Shown in pieces: positions 12,891 to 24,489 of a stretch of DNA of 64,000 bases. The stretch is from Todiramphus chloris collaris. Taxonomy: Eukaryota > Chordata > Aves > Coraciiformes > Alcedinidae. The DNA is taken from positions 12,788,057 to 12,852,056 of the forward strand of contig JANVCC010000076.1 of the NCBI GenBank assembly GCA_025345505.1. The letters are read 5' to 3'. The notes below the pieces were generated by a model. It saw nothing but the letters and a program-made list of their open reading frames with translations. It ran no database searches and was not told where the DNA came from. Position 1 is the stretch's first letter; each line of letters opens with the position of its first letter. The translations under genes were made by a program, and so were the position numbers.

Positions 12891-13184
12891 CTTGATTTTT
12901 GTTCACATACTTAAATAAAAATAAACCTGCTTGGTGTCTGTGCCAGCATGTGACACTATTTCTTGCTGCAGAGTCATGAAAAATTCATGCATTATATATT
13001 GGTTAAGAATGTCATCCTTTCTTAAGACTCAAAAGGCAATACTTCACTCAAACATTGATACAAAATAAAAATATCACAGAGCCTTGTCCCCAGCATGGTA
13101 CATTACACAAGCACATAAAATGAAGAAAAGAAGAAAGGTCACATTAAAAGGAATGTAAGATGTATTAAATCTGGTTAAACAGAC

Positions 13185-13300
13185 AAACTCTCCAGGGCAG
13201 GATCTGTCTACATATGTGTTGGTGAGGTGCCTTACACAGCAAAGCTCTTACCCAGTGGAGCCTTCCTTCAGACCCTTGAACAGCAACAGTGCTCAGGATT
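13185..13300 (+). repeat. L2/MIR-type 3' tail relic
   Basis: The string from about 13185 (aaactctccagggcaggat) then ctgtctacatatgtgttggtgaggtgcc and acccagtgga follows the layout of the old amniote L2/CORE-SINE tail: 'aaactctttggggcaggga', 'ctgtct', 'gtacagcgcct', then an 'aatggggcc' type block. This tail is shared by LINE2-like elements and the SINEs that borrow it. Divergence is high, and the call rests on the order and spacing of these blocks. Confidence 0.45.
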
Positions 13301-16300
13301 ATGGGAGTTAAGGGAAAGACCGAGGCCCATATTTGATTTTCACTGGCATAACTGATTTTCTTCAACCTTTGTTTACAGTGTTTGCATTTCACTGTACTTA
13401 AAATACAAGCAAATCTTACTGCAAGTTACATTACAGAGAGGATGCTATTAAGAAACACCATTTTTTAATATTCATTAAGAGGGTTGTTGTAGCACATAAG
13501 GTTTTCAGTCACATAGATGGAGGAAAGTGAGAACTAGGAAAACAGCAAAATAATTGTATACAATATTTTAATGAAAAATCCCCAAAGAGGCTCAGTTGGT
13601 AATATGATTTGAACTACTGAATTGCAGAATAGAAATTTATCTGCCTAATAAACATCACTGGTTTCAGCCCTGATATGAATACCAACTTACTGACTTTATA
13701 CTATTAACAACATCTACACCAAAAGATACATTTGTCTGTGGGTACAGCTATAATTAATTTCACAGTTAAAACAATGATGATGTCTAATCAGTGGCTTTAT
13801 GCAAAATAATAAATGACTACTAATAATTTGTGTGGTTGTCCATGCTGCCAAGCAAAGCGAGACTCTTGCTGCACACACCACCTACCCTGATACAGTCTGG
13901 GATTGGAGTGGCTTTGCTGCATATGAGCAGTAAAGGAGAAGGTGTTGGCATAGAACTAAAATCATTAGACCAGCTAACATAGTTGAAAAATAGTAAAAAT
14001 GTTTCCTGGTAGAAAAACTCTTCTTCAGGTTTTATAGCTCTTGAGTCTAAGAGTCCATTTAATTTTTCCAAGTACACTTGCTGAGTCTACTGAGTGACCA
14101 ACTCATGAGCTTGCCATCTAAACCTTGCCCTTTCTTGTGTTCCATTTTTTCTTACACAGGCAAAACATGCAATAACCCTGCTTCCTCACTTTGACTATTG
14201 CTTCCCTGCTATGAGTATTTAGGCTGTGGAACAGAAGAACACTAAAATTTATCATTTCTCGTAGCAAATTTTCTAAAATTGCTTTCTTTCTCCTCTTCCA
14301 AAAGGTGAATATATGTTTAAATAAGTCTTGACTACCATCTTCTGAATGTTTATGCTCTGCATTTTAACAAGGGACAAGCTGTGCACTATCTGGCAGAAAG
14401 TTAATTTTTTAGTTAATAAAGTTAATAAAATTAATTAAAACATTAATTTCCTCGCTGTGCATAATTTAGACATGTTGGTTCCTGTATGCCTAGTTTAACA
14501 CATTTTTCTGGTATGACCCCTTGATGGAATGATTTTGACACTTACTGTCCTGTCTGTTCTCTGGATGTAGTCCCTAATTGTGTCACTGGAGGAAGAAGCA
14601 ACCTGATTCATTTAGAAAACATGATCTCTAAACTGAGTTCCTGTGACTGGATTGAGTTATAATCAAGATCATTTCAATTTTACACCAGCTTTACAAGTTT
14701 GCTCTCCTACAGGAAGATACTTCACATTTGCAGAGGAAATAATTAACTGTAGCAAACTCCTTTATTCAACAAGTACACTGGGGTCAAACTAGTGCTTTTA
14801 TCCTAGCAGCTCACAGCTGGCACTGCCTGGGATGCCTTTCCTGGAGCCGTGCTGGGGAGCTCAACCTGAAGTCCTGCACCACTGGTGACATTGAATGGAG
14901 GAGGTCCCTCACGGTTCCTGCTGCAGTGAGCCTTAGGTGGCTTTTGCCTTATGCTAGCTCACTCACAGCCCTTGACAGAGCAACTGCCACATCTCGCCTT
15001 GCTGGATCTGGCAGGATTTCTGGTAGCAGTGATGAAGCCAGGACACAGGTAAAAAATTTTTCTTGGACAGTTTTGCTCCATAAGGAGGGAAGCAGATTCA
15101 TCCTGCTCAGAGATAGCAACCCAGTAATTTTTTGTTGTAACCAGAACTATTCTAAGCACAGAAGCTGTTAGATTGCAAATATTTAGATGAGGCATCACAA
15201 GAAATACAATGTGAAAGAATCCTACTGCTTTCTGATTAACAAAATAGTCATCACCATCCAAACTCTAGCATGAAGCTGGGCACCAGTTTGTCGTTGTATT
15301 CATCATTTTTATGTTTCAGCACCAGTCACAGAGTAAAAGGAGTTAAATAACTGAGTTTACAACTACCAAAAATAAACTTGCAGACTTGCTGGATTCCTGC
15401 ACATTAAAATGTAAACAACTGTCAGCTTTTCTGGAAAAGCCAGTTTTGCCCTGCTTGTGACTTCCCCAGGAGAATTCCTGTGTTGTTTTTTTCAAAGTTT
15501 TATGCTGAAGATTGTTTCCATAATTGGGACTGGCCAGTTTTCTCTCAGAAAAATGAAAACTAAAGACTTTCCAATTAAAACAATTGCTACTAGAACCATG
15601 GCACACAGACCATGTAGAGGATGGTGTGAGCTGCTTCAGCAGGGATTGCAGCCAACCATTTGTGTGCCTCGAGAGAGGCAGTTAAATCCATATTTAGACA
15701 CCTAGATTAGAAGTGCCTGGTCTGGCTTCACTGCCATCACCCATAGATCCTATGGGTACTTTCCAGTGTCTGTCAAATGCAGGATATTTGAAAGTAAATC
15801 CATTTCTTTTTTTAGGGGCCTAAATTAAGAAACATTTTTGGCATTAAAACCAAACAAAAAAACAAAAAGAAAAACACACCACAAAAAATGTCTCAGGTCA
15901 AAATTTTACATACTTTGTTTACAATGTTCTTCTTATCTTGTTAACTGCTTTCTAAAACTACACCAGATCTAGTGTATTAAAACATGTGCTCATTGCTTTA
16001 GAGCACCACACAGTGCTACCTAAGATTGCCAGGTACACAGGTAGAAATCCTGGGGCAAGAAAACAGATGAAATATAATTGATATACTGCAAATTGTTTGA
16101 TATATTGAACTTTGCTTTGGGATGAGGATTTGTTTGCATTGGAATACTTTGAGTATTTTATCAGAGCATGCCCAAATCTTTGTGTAATAATAAAAGTTAG
16201 CCAGTCAAAATATTCATATGCCTACCATATACTTCCCTACTATTTAAATTGATTTGGAGGATCCCTTTTTTAGTGCTTCTTTTCTTCATGGTTTAGGTTG

Positions 16301-16624
16301 CAGAAATTTCACCTGTCAGTCATGGATAACAGTTATCTTGCAGAATGTTGACAGAGCACAAATATTTTTTCCAATCTGGGAAGTCATGGGTTATAATGTA
16401 CTACACTGACTTAGATGAATCAATAGGAAGCATGAAAGAAGAGTCATAAAAAGACAAAGTAAAAGGAGAAATAATGTTTCTTCTCATAGTTTGAGCAGAG
16501 GAAAGTAGCAACAGAATAGATACAGAATAAAATACCCCTTAAGGAATATAGACCATCTTCATATCAGTGTAGCATCACCCAAGATTATTGTTAGATCTGT
16601 TAAAGCCTTCTAATGATAGAGGGT
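13301..16624. other. Non-coding stretch, nothing recognised
   Basis: No gene or clear repeat was recognised. A patch at about 14810-15055 is richer in G+C than its surroundings and ends in an acacag/gtaaaaa junction that could act as a splice donor (see findings). An A-rich stretch lies at 15848-15890. Confidence 0.5.
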
Positions 16625-17965
16625 CTATTGGATCTCCAAGGAATATCTTCCTAGTGCTTCCCCACTAATAGAAATTTATTCCTGCGATTAACTAATTTGC
16701 AGATTGAAGCCTTTTCCTTTTTGTCCTAGGAGGACATAGAGAACAGTTCCTTAACTTTGTGCAATATCCTTTCATCTACCTGAAAACATATGGCCTCTTC
16801 AGTGACCACCTTTTTATTTAAAAAAACATTAATTCAATCTTTTTCTGTAAATCATTGTCTCCTGGCCTCTGATCTTTCACTTTTCTCTCATCTGAGGACT
16901 TTTCAGTCAGTGAAAATCTCTACCAAGTCTGGACACAAAACTGCCCAACTCTGTGACAAAGGGCTTCATAACTTAAGTAAACATTGTTTGAAGAATCACT
17001 CTTTGTTCTTTCAAATCTGCTGCTAGCTAGTTTAATTTGATGTCTCCTCATTCAAGCATCAGAAAAGATGGTGAATGATTTTCAACGCTTTCTGTAACAT
17101 GCTACTTTCTGCAGAGTGGAAGGTCAGTTGCTTCTTTCCCAGGCAGGATAGCACAGATCTAGTTAATGACTCATCCTGCTGAAGTTTTTCTAAAACACAG
17201 ATATTTCACTGTGCTTTTGTGTTATTCCCTGGATCCATTTTAAAAAGTCATTTTGCCTTTCCCGTCACTGCCTTCCACTGCTGTGGCTTTAAGTATCAAA
17301 TTATATACTCTGGCTAGTAGTTCAGGCCTTTCGTGTTTGCATTCCTTTAGAACTTGGGCGGGTGCCATCCAGTCTTGGTGGTTTGAGTATTCTGTCAATT
17401 TGTTCTATAATCTGTTCCACTGACACTTCAGCTTGTGACAGATTCTCTAACACCTCCTCCTAAAAGAAGTGTTTCAGCATGGAAATTTCCCTGAGTTTGT
17501 CCATGGCAAATGATTTTATGCCTTGCTTATCTATTGGCTCTCACGCTTCTCTGGCAAGCTTTTTGCCCCTGATGTGTTGGAAAAAGAATTTGTTATTACT
17601 TTTTATGTCTTTGCAAGTTGTTGGGTTTTTTTTTCGCAAAATCTACTTTGGCATACTTTCACATTTAACCTGCCAGGGCTTGTGGCCTTGTCTGATACTC
17701 TCAGTTGGACAGGATTTCAACTTTATGAGGGCAGACTTCTTGTTCTTGGTAACTTCCTATTACCTTCAATTTAGGTCTCTTAATTTAATTCTGTTAGGAT
17801 AGCTGGCATGAATCTGGTGAGAGCTTCCAGTATGGTGTCTTCCAGCAGCCTCTATGTCATCTACAAAAATTTCACATTTTGGACCACCCCTTTTAGTAAA
17901 AGATAGAACGCTTTTTATTTAACCTGTAGAGTGTCCAACAGTGGTTTCTTTCATGTCTTCCATTT
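16625..17965 (-). mobile_element. Old CR1-clade LINE relic, minus strand
   Basis: Read on the minus strand, about 17230-17640 translates in broken frames as a CR1/L3-like RT N-terminal region: a KDIKSNNKFFFQHIRGKKLA block, then DKLREISMLKHF, then EQIIEQIDRILKPPRLDG, which corresponds to the usual 'K(S)PGPDG' entry into the RT. At 16640-16740 the minus strand resembles a CR1-clade 3' UTR (cctaggacaaaaaggaaaag, then cttcaatctgca, then gaagcactaggaag). It is far more diverged than the copy at 10.5-12.9 kb, with large internal gaps. Exact family (old CR1 subfamily or L3) is undecided, and the piece between the two matching ends may be partly unrelated. Confidence 0.6.
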
Positions 17966-19806
17966 CCCAGTAAATCTGACCCTATTTCATCTTCTCAACC
18001 ATGCATTTCAGCTTTTATTTTCTGCCTTCATTTGATCCTCAGCATGGCAGGGAGATTTCAGAGACAATGACTCTGAGCATCCTGGTTCATATCATTCAAC
18101 CTAACAACACTAACTTTTGCTGCAGGACCTCTCTCCTACCACACTACTTGTTTGAAAGTGCAAAGAGGCTTAAACTTCCACTTCACATGCAATCAACTCA
18201 TCCACATGTCATATATGTAGGGAGGAGATCACAGAAATGTGCATGCAGGCTCCTTCAATTCTTTTTATTTGCTGAACAGATTTTGATTTAAAAATTTGCT
18301 TCTAACCAAAAGAATTAGCTAAGGAATCCATCTCTGCTCCATAACCAGGAGAATGTATTTGATGGATTACACTATTTCTGTATATTTGTGCTGGAATCAG
18401 GTTTTAAAACTAAGATAACTAAATTAAGAGATAATAGCACAGTAGCATTCATATAGGGAATTCATCAGTGCAAACAGTTTACTGAAACAAAAACTGTTCT
18501 TATACCAGAAAACTTAATTATATCTCTTATTACATTAATTTGCAGTGATAATATCTACTTTTATTTTATTTTGGAATTAGAAGCAAAGTCAGTAAAGGCT
18601 ATTTTTATGTCCTATTTGTCAATAGTGCTTGTTATGTGAATATAATTTAAATTATCTGTGGGTTTATTCTTTTATCGTTTCTTTTTTAAAGAAGTTTATT
18701 TATTTTCCTTCAGTTTAGTACTTACTATTATGAAGATTAGGTAAAAAGTAAAAATGCCACTAGTCAGCTTTGAAAATCAAGTTATGTGTTAACATATAAA
18801 AATCCCTACTTATTTTTTTTAATGGAAAATTATAAGTTCATATATACTTTTTACATACACTGACAGACAAGCATATGTTTTTAGTCTAAAATAATAGGCT
18901 AATTGCAACGTATTAAGATGAAGCAATATACTGGCGATGGGTATTGCAGAAATCTCCAACAATTTTGCTTTACTATGCTATCAGTGTTTATTCCAGACAA
19001 TGTTTTTTATTCTGAGCTTCTATTTCCTACAGATTTCATGATCTTTAGTGACTTTGTCATCTTTATGGTTCACAGTCTTCAGGAAAAGAAAACCTAGGAA
19101 AACAGTTGCATCTAAATAAAGAGAAAAGAGATAATGATAGTCACTGAACAATTCCATGTTTTCTGTCAAAATTCTCCCAGTAAGCCATGGAATAAATCCC
19201 CTTGGACACATCTCAAAAAATTACAATGCTTTGGTTCAGCTAGTCATCAAAAAACTTATTTCCTAAAGATGAAGAGCTGGTGAACTTCTAAATTTATACT
19301 GGAAATCCCCTTTGATGGTTCTGGTAATATGTAGCTCTATATTTGGCTCCAAAATAAACAGTCGGATCAAGTCCTCTCTTCTAGAGAGCAGGAGCAGGAG
19401 CAGAGGGAAGAGAAAATTGCTTAAGGATTTCTTTGTTGAGTTTCTTCTGAGTTCTCCAAGGAGTGGGGTAAAGCTTTGATCCAGTGAATCTAGGTACAGT
19501 GTATGCATCCTCAAACTCCATCCTTAAAGTCACAGATCCTGGTAAACTTCTAAAGATAGTATCATATTCACACAGTTCACACCAGTGCTGTTTCCTTGTG
19601 TCACGGCTGTGACAGAATCTTATACCAGAGGCACCTCACAGTTCCTGTTGGTCCATAGGAATTTATCAAAAGGAGGCATCAACGGGAAAGAAAATCCAAT
19701 CATTTTTCCCTATCTAGAAGATATCTCATATTCTGTTTCTTTGCCCATTAGAAAAGGTTATGCTATTACTCACTGAATGTCAATAAAAAAGGCAGCATTC
19801 AAAGTA

Positions 19807-19825
19807 ATATATATATATATGTGTG
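19807..19825. repeat. (AT)n microsatellite with GT tail
   Basis: Seven AT dinucleotides run directly into gtgtg. It is short and may be polymorphic. Confidence 0.85.
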
Positions 19826-22800
19826 AATTTTTTCAAGGAAGCATGTTTCCAGTAGACAAGGTAATGCTATGATTATAGATCAGTGTGTCAGCTCTGGTGA
19901 AAATCAGCATCTCTTATGACAAACAGCAGTTTTACCTAAACCTAAATTAATCAATAGTTGGAAAACTCTTTCTGGACACAGTAAACACTCATTAAGGTGC
20001 ATCAGCCTTCTCTTGTCAATTAGAGCTCATTCAGTATAGTACACTGGGTGAAAACAGCAACCATAAACAGCCATCTGTGTTTTTAAATGACATTTTCCAG
20101 ATTCAGGTCCTCATCAACACAAATAATTGCACTCACCCCAGAAATCAGCTTGCAAGTCAAGCTGAATACACTTGAGAAAGTACATTTATATCCAGCATAA
20201 GCTCCAGGATTGTAGCTAAACCTGCTAATACTTTTTGTCAATTCAGGTTCTGTCCCTTCAGAAAAGAAGAGTTGACCTCAATATTGTGTCAGTATTTTTC
20301 ATGAGTGTTAGTTCCCTTAAAATGTTCATGAAAAACTATATCTAGATGCTCCATTGCCCTTGATATACTGCAAATACTATGATTTCCCTGTTTCCTCCAA
20401 AATTTGATTGTTCAATAGAGGAGAATCAGGGCTTTTATTTTTGAAAAATAATGAATTTGTGAACCAGTTTTCCAATTTGTGATTTCTTTTGTGCAACTGC
20501 CATAGGTTATCTTGAATTTATAGATTTTTTTTTTTAAATTGAAAATGAAAATCAAAACTCTAACATGTCACTCTTTTGAAACTCAGAAAAATATCATGAG
20601 TATCTTAACAGAAAGCATTGAGACTGAGAGCATCCCAGAGGGCACAAGTTTCTATCTGTCTGGACATCTCTGCAAAGAAAAAAGCAACTGTAGTTTGTTT
20701 CTCTGAAATTTACTGCCATAACAGACCTATTGGACATAAGAATAGAAGTCAGAGATTTTGGTAAGTTGCTCTGAACTACTTTATTATGCTACTATAGTTG
20801 AATACAGTGCTGTAATTTCTGCAGAGCAGGTTGCTTCTGCCACTCTACTTGAGATTTTCCACCCAAACATGACAAAGCTAATAGGACTAAAGTAGGGCAA
20901 TTATTCATATAGGTAATTCAGTAATACAGCAGTATAGACCACAGAAAACATGAAAAAAAAATTACAACACTGGCAGTAATCAGGTCAGATTTTCATAATG
21001 AAAAGCCATTGCTGGATAAAGAATGTCTACCTCATTTTGGATAATGCAATATTAACAAGGAATGTACTGACCACGCTCCAGTGAAAATTCATTTTGAAGA
21101 ATAATAAAATATTCTGAAACCATCAATCTGCCCAACTTTGCAGCAATATCAGAGTTTCCCTCGCAATACTTGGAACTGTTTCTGGCATTATAAACAATAA
21201 TAAAGTGAAATACCTGAACCATGAATACTTGGCTTGTATGAAGTAGTAGGCCAACAACGCAGACACAGATGCATTTGCTTTGTTTTGTTTCAAATGTACT
21301 TGAACACTATCAGTTTGATATGAGTAAGGCTTGTGTAAGTTGCAGACCATAGTTGCAAATGGGCTCTTACCATTAGTAAGAACAGAGCCAAGGGTATTTG
21401 ATCCAAAAGGCTGAGACAGTTCTACAGTTGGTGCAGAAAGTTTTACTTGGCTGTGAAACAGTTGTAGAATATCAGCCATGGAAAGGGCTCTACCCCCATG
21501 TCACAGTCTATCACACTCTCTGCCCAGGAAGGTTCTGAACATGTGAACTTGCAATTTAATTGTAACAAGACAGAAAATTGTGTTCCTTCTTCAAAATGCT
21601 CTTCAATTACTTTAAGCAATCTTTATCTGTGCCTGCCTGAGTTATCTTTATTTCCAAATGTGGACATTAGGGAACAGATCACGTTGCTATGTGAAACCAA
21701 AAACACAAATACTCTGCATTTTTTATCACTCCTGTATGAAAGTTCCACAAAATGAGACTGAATAGTGATTTATGTTCGTATTGAAGCTAAGTGGGATCCT
21801 ACTTTGGGAAAATAAAAAATAATTCCTCTAAAACCTGCAAAATTTACATAAATGTTAATAGGATAATATAATTCAGTGATATCCTAAACTATTCTACAAA
21901 AATAGTCTCACTTTTTATTTGTATTTAGATATGTTTATTTTACCTAGTATGTTTATTTTGGTTCATGAGGTTGCAGCTTAAACATTACCAGAATTTCAGG
22001 TACCTCATTTGAGTGAGATGATGACTGCAGTTAATGAAGCTATATATGCCTACTAAATAATCAGAGAGAAAAACATCTGTGTTCAAGCCAAACCCCATTA
22101 AATTTCACAATTATATTAGGAGATAATGAGACACATTTAAATTTAAAACTGAATGTAACATCCCCCTCTTCTCCAATTCCAGTAGAAGTTTGTGGAATAT
22201 GGGTGGTTCTTTTTTTAAAAAAACATACTCAAGTGTAATATCCACTTAATGGTCTTTGTTGTATATTCAAGAAACATGTAAACATGGGCTATCATTAAGT
22301 TTTTATCGATTCAAAATTAAAGCTATGAAGGAGAATTAGAAGTTTTTTCTTTTTTTTTTTTGAAGATAATTATTTTTATCTTAATCATCAATTAGTCTGT
22401 ACCACTGTGGGCATCTGTATGTGTTCAAGATTTTGATATATGTGATTGTATTATTTTTGCTAGATGAATAAAGAAAGCATGTAGTGTCTCCAAGCCTTAG
22501 TCATTTCTAGATACATGACAAAAGAACAGTGTCCATAGAACACAGTAAGAAAATCCTGTGGACAAGAAAAGATTTTTGTTTGTTTGCTTTTTTAAACAGG
22601 CTGTTCATTGGGATGACTGTCCCATAAGGAGACCGAACAGCAACAGAGGAGAATTAGATTATTAGGCAAATTCAGTATGCACAGTGGGAACAACCACAGT
22701 TGTTGGCAAGACTTTATTTCAGGGAAATGAACAGTAGCCCTCACTGGCAATTAAACCTGTTTTACAGTTTAGTGGCCTCAAGATAAACTGATGAGCTAAG

Positions 22801-23637
22801 GAAGTGTGAGACAATTGTTCTCCCTTAATACGGCAAATGGAAAAGCCTTATATGCAGTTAAAAGATGGGCTTGTTTAGAGAGCAAATGATCTTTCCTGAG
22901 AAGCTGAAAAGCAAGTTACTTCTTGATTTATGACTATGAATGAAAGCAAAATATATGTTCTGAAATGGCATTTTCCTTCTTACATATACTTGTGCCTGGA
23001 AAGTCACTGTGTACTTAACCTTCCTAATAACACTATATGTAGGAGTTTACACTTGGCTTAAAAAAATTCTCCTCCTCTCCTACCCACACAAAATGAGTTA
23101 CTGATGATCATTTTCATCTTCAGGTACTGTTTAGAAAAGTAAGAAGAAAAAAAGCTTCATAATGGATTGACCTTCACATATTGTTTGAAGTAGGAGTCCT
23201 GTGGAAATGAATAATTGGCAGTTCCTGTCTCTTAGATTCACAGAACCTCTCCATATCTTACAGCTTCAAAAATCTGTTTATTTGATATAAACTAATCCTC
23301 ACATTTCTTCCAACAAAGTCTATTTCCCAGTAAGGTAAGGAAGTAAAACAAAAGTATAACTATATTTATTTGCATCTGTATGCCAGTAAGAATAGTATGA
23401 CTAAAATAGGACATTGTTCTGAAAATCACACAAAACCAGGAAACTAAAATGAAAGGGAGACAGACCTCAGAAAACACAGGCAGTATGTAGAACATTTTTA
23501 TATTCCACCTTACACTAGTCCTCTAAAGCTGAAGACACCCATATATGTTTTACATAAGACACTGTTTCAGTGGCCAGCGTTGATTTTCAATAAAAACAAT
23601 AAATACTTTTATACAGGAGTTGATTTTTCAGTAAGTG

Positions 23638-23680
23638 CCATCAAGACACTGTTAATCAGTTCCATCAAGACACAGTTAAC
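23638..23680. repeat. Imperfect 24-bp tandem duplication
   Basis: The string ccatcaagacac recurs with a 24-base period (starts 23638 and 23662). Each is followed by a tgttaa/agttaa block. A few mismatches show that it is older than the perfect duplications at 1.4 and 61.4 kb. Confidence 0.8.
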
Positions 23681-24359
23681 CCATGTGCTCGGTGTTAGAC
23701 ATATTATTGGGTACACGTAAGCAGAAGTTCTTTGAAAAGCCAGAGTAATCTTCACAGCTGCTACTTTTTAAGACAGAGAGCATCTCAGAGATAAATATCT
23801 ATCAATATGCCCTGTAAACTTTACATGTTCTGAAGTGTTGTAAAGGAATAAATTACATAATAATAAATACACCATATCATGGTTGGAGATGAGGTTTCTT
23901 ATTATATACTATTATTTAGAAGAATAGAAGACTCCTGAAAACACTTTCTACTGCAGTTTTTCTTTCCTACATTTTGAAAATTAGTATATAGACTGCAAGT
24001 AGAATTCACTTTCTTCTTTTTTTCTTGCATCTATCTTGGGTTACCATTGGCTAACCAAAGGAAAAAGCTCTCCCTTGGCATCATCTGCAGAGGAGGGAGG
24101 CATAAATAGGCTTGATAGCAATAATTTAAAGAAAAAGTTTCAGATATTTAATAGTTAATTCTAACAAAGAAATAGTTATTCGGTTGTATATTTTCGGCCA
24201 GCAAAACACAAATCTTTGATGTTTCCTATAGCATGCATCATCACATAAATACAAAACCTAAAAATGCCCAGAAATTTAATTTTAAAAGAACAGAAAATTT
24301 TAAGTAATAAAGCCACTACCATTGCCTCAGTAATGAATTATATCAAAGGCAGTGACTTT

Positions 24360-24485
24360 CAAGTGCCTTGAATGACAGACACTATGTGTGATCTTGAACG
24401 AGTCACATTTTATTTGCGCCCCAGTTCCTTCTTTGCAATAATGGGACAGCAACACTTTCTTCTCTCACAAATTGGTTTTGAAGAA
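24360..24485 (+). repeat. MIR/CORE-SINE relic
   Basis: The order tgtgatcttgaacgagtcac, then a cgccccagttccttc block, then gcaataatgggacag follows the MIR/CORE layout 'tgtgaccttgggcaagtcac', 'tgcctcagtttcctc', 'gtaaaatgggga'. All three blocks fall at about the expected spacing. High divergence fits an element inserted in an early amniote ancestor. Confidence 0.6.
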
Positions 24486-24489
24486 AAAT

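Larger units (their letters stand above)
10505..12895 (-). mobile_element. CR1 LINE, degenerate, 3'-truncated inside RT
   Basis: This is a CR1 retrotransposon read from high to low coordinates. It carries, in order, an ORF1 remnant, part of the ORF2 apurinic-type endonuclease, and the N-terminal and finger/palm part of the reverse transcriptase. Protein-level identity is clear from several conserved blocks: GDSLLRGTE in ORF1; GDF-HPDICW and SDHTLVEF in the endonuclease; [26 protein letters not shown] and SQHGFTKGK in the RT region. Several frameshifts and stops break all frames, so it is dead. The 3' part of the RT, the 3' UTR and the terminal octamer-type repeats are missing. That is unusual, since LINE copies normally lose the 5' end, and it implies later deletion, rearrangement or premature internal priming. 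Confidence 0.93.
17966..24355. other. Non-coding stretch, nothing recognised
   Basis: No gene or young transposon was recognised. It holds a short (AT)n run at 19807-19820, an imperfect 24-bp tandem repeat at 23638-23680, and a 118-codon minus-strand frame at 21123-21479 with no recognised family (see findings). Confidence 0.5.
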
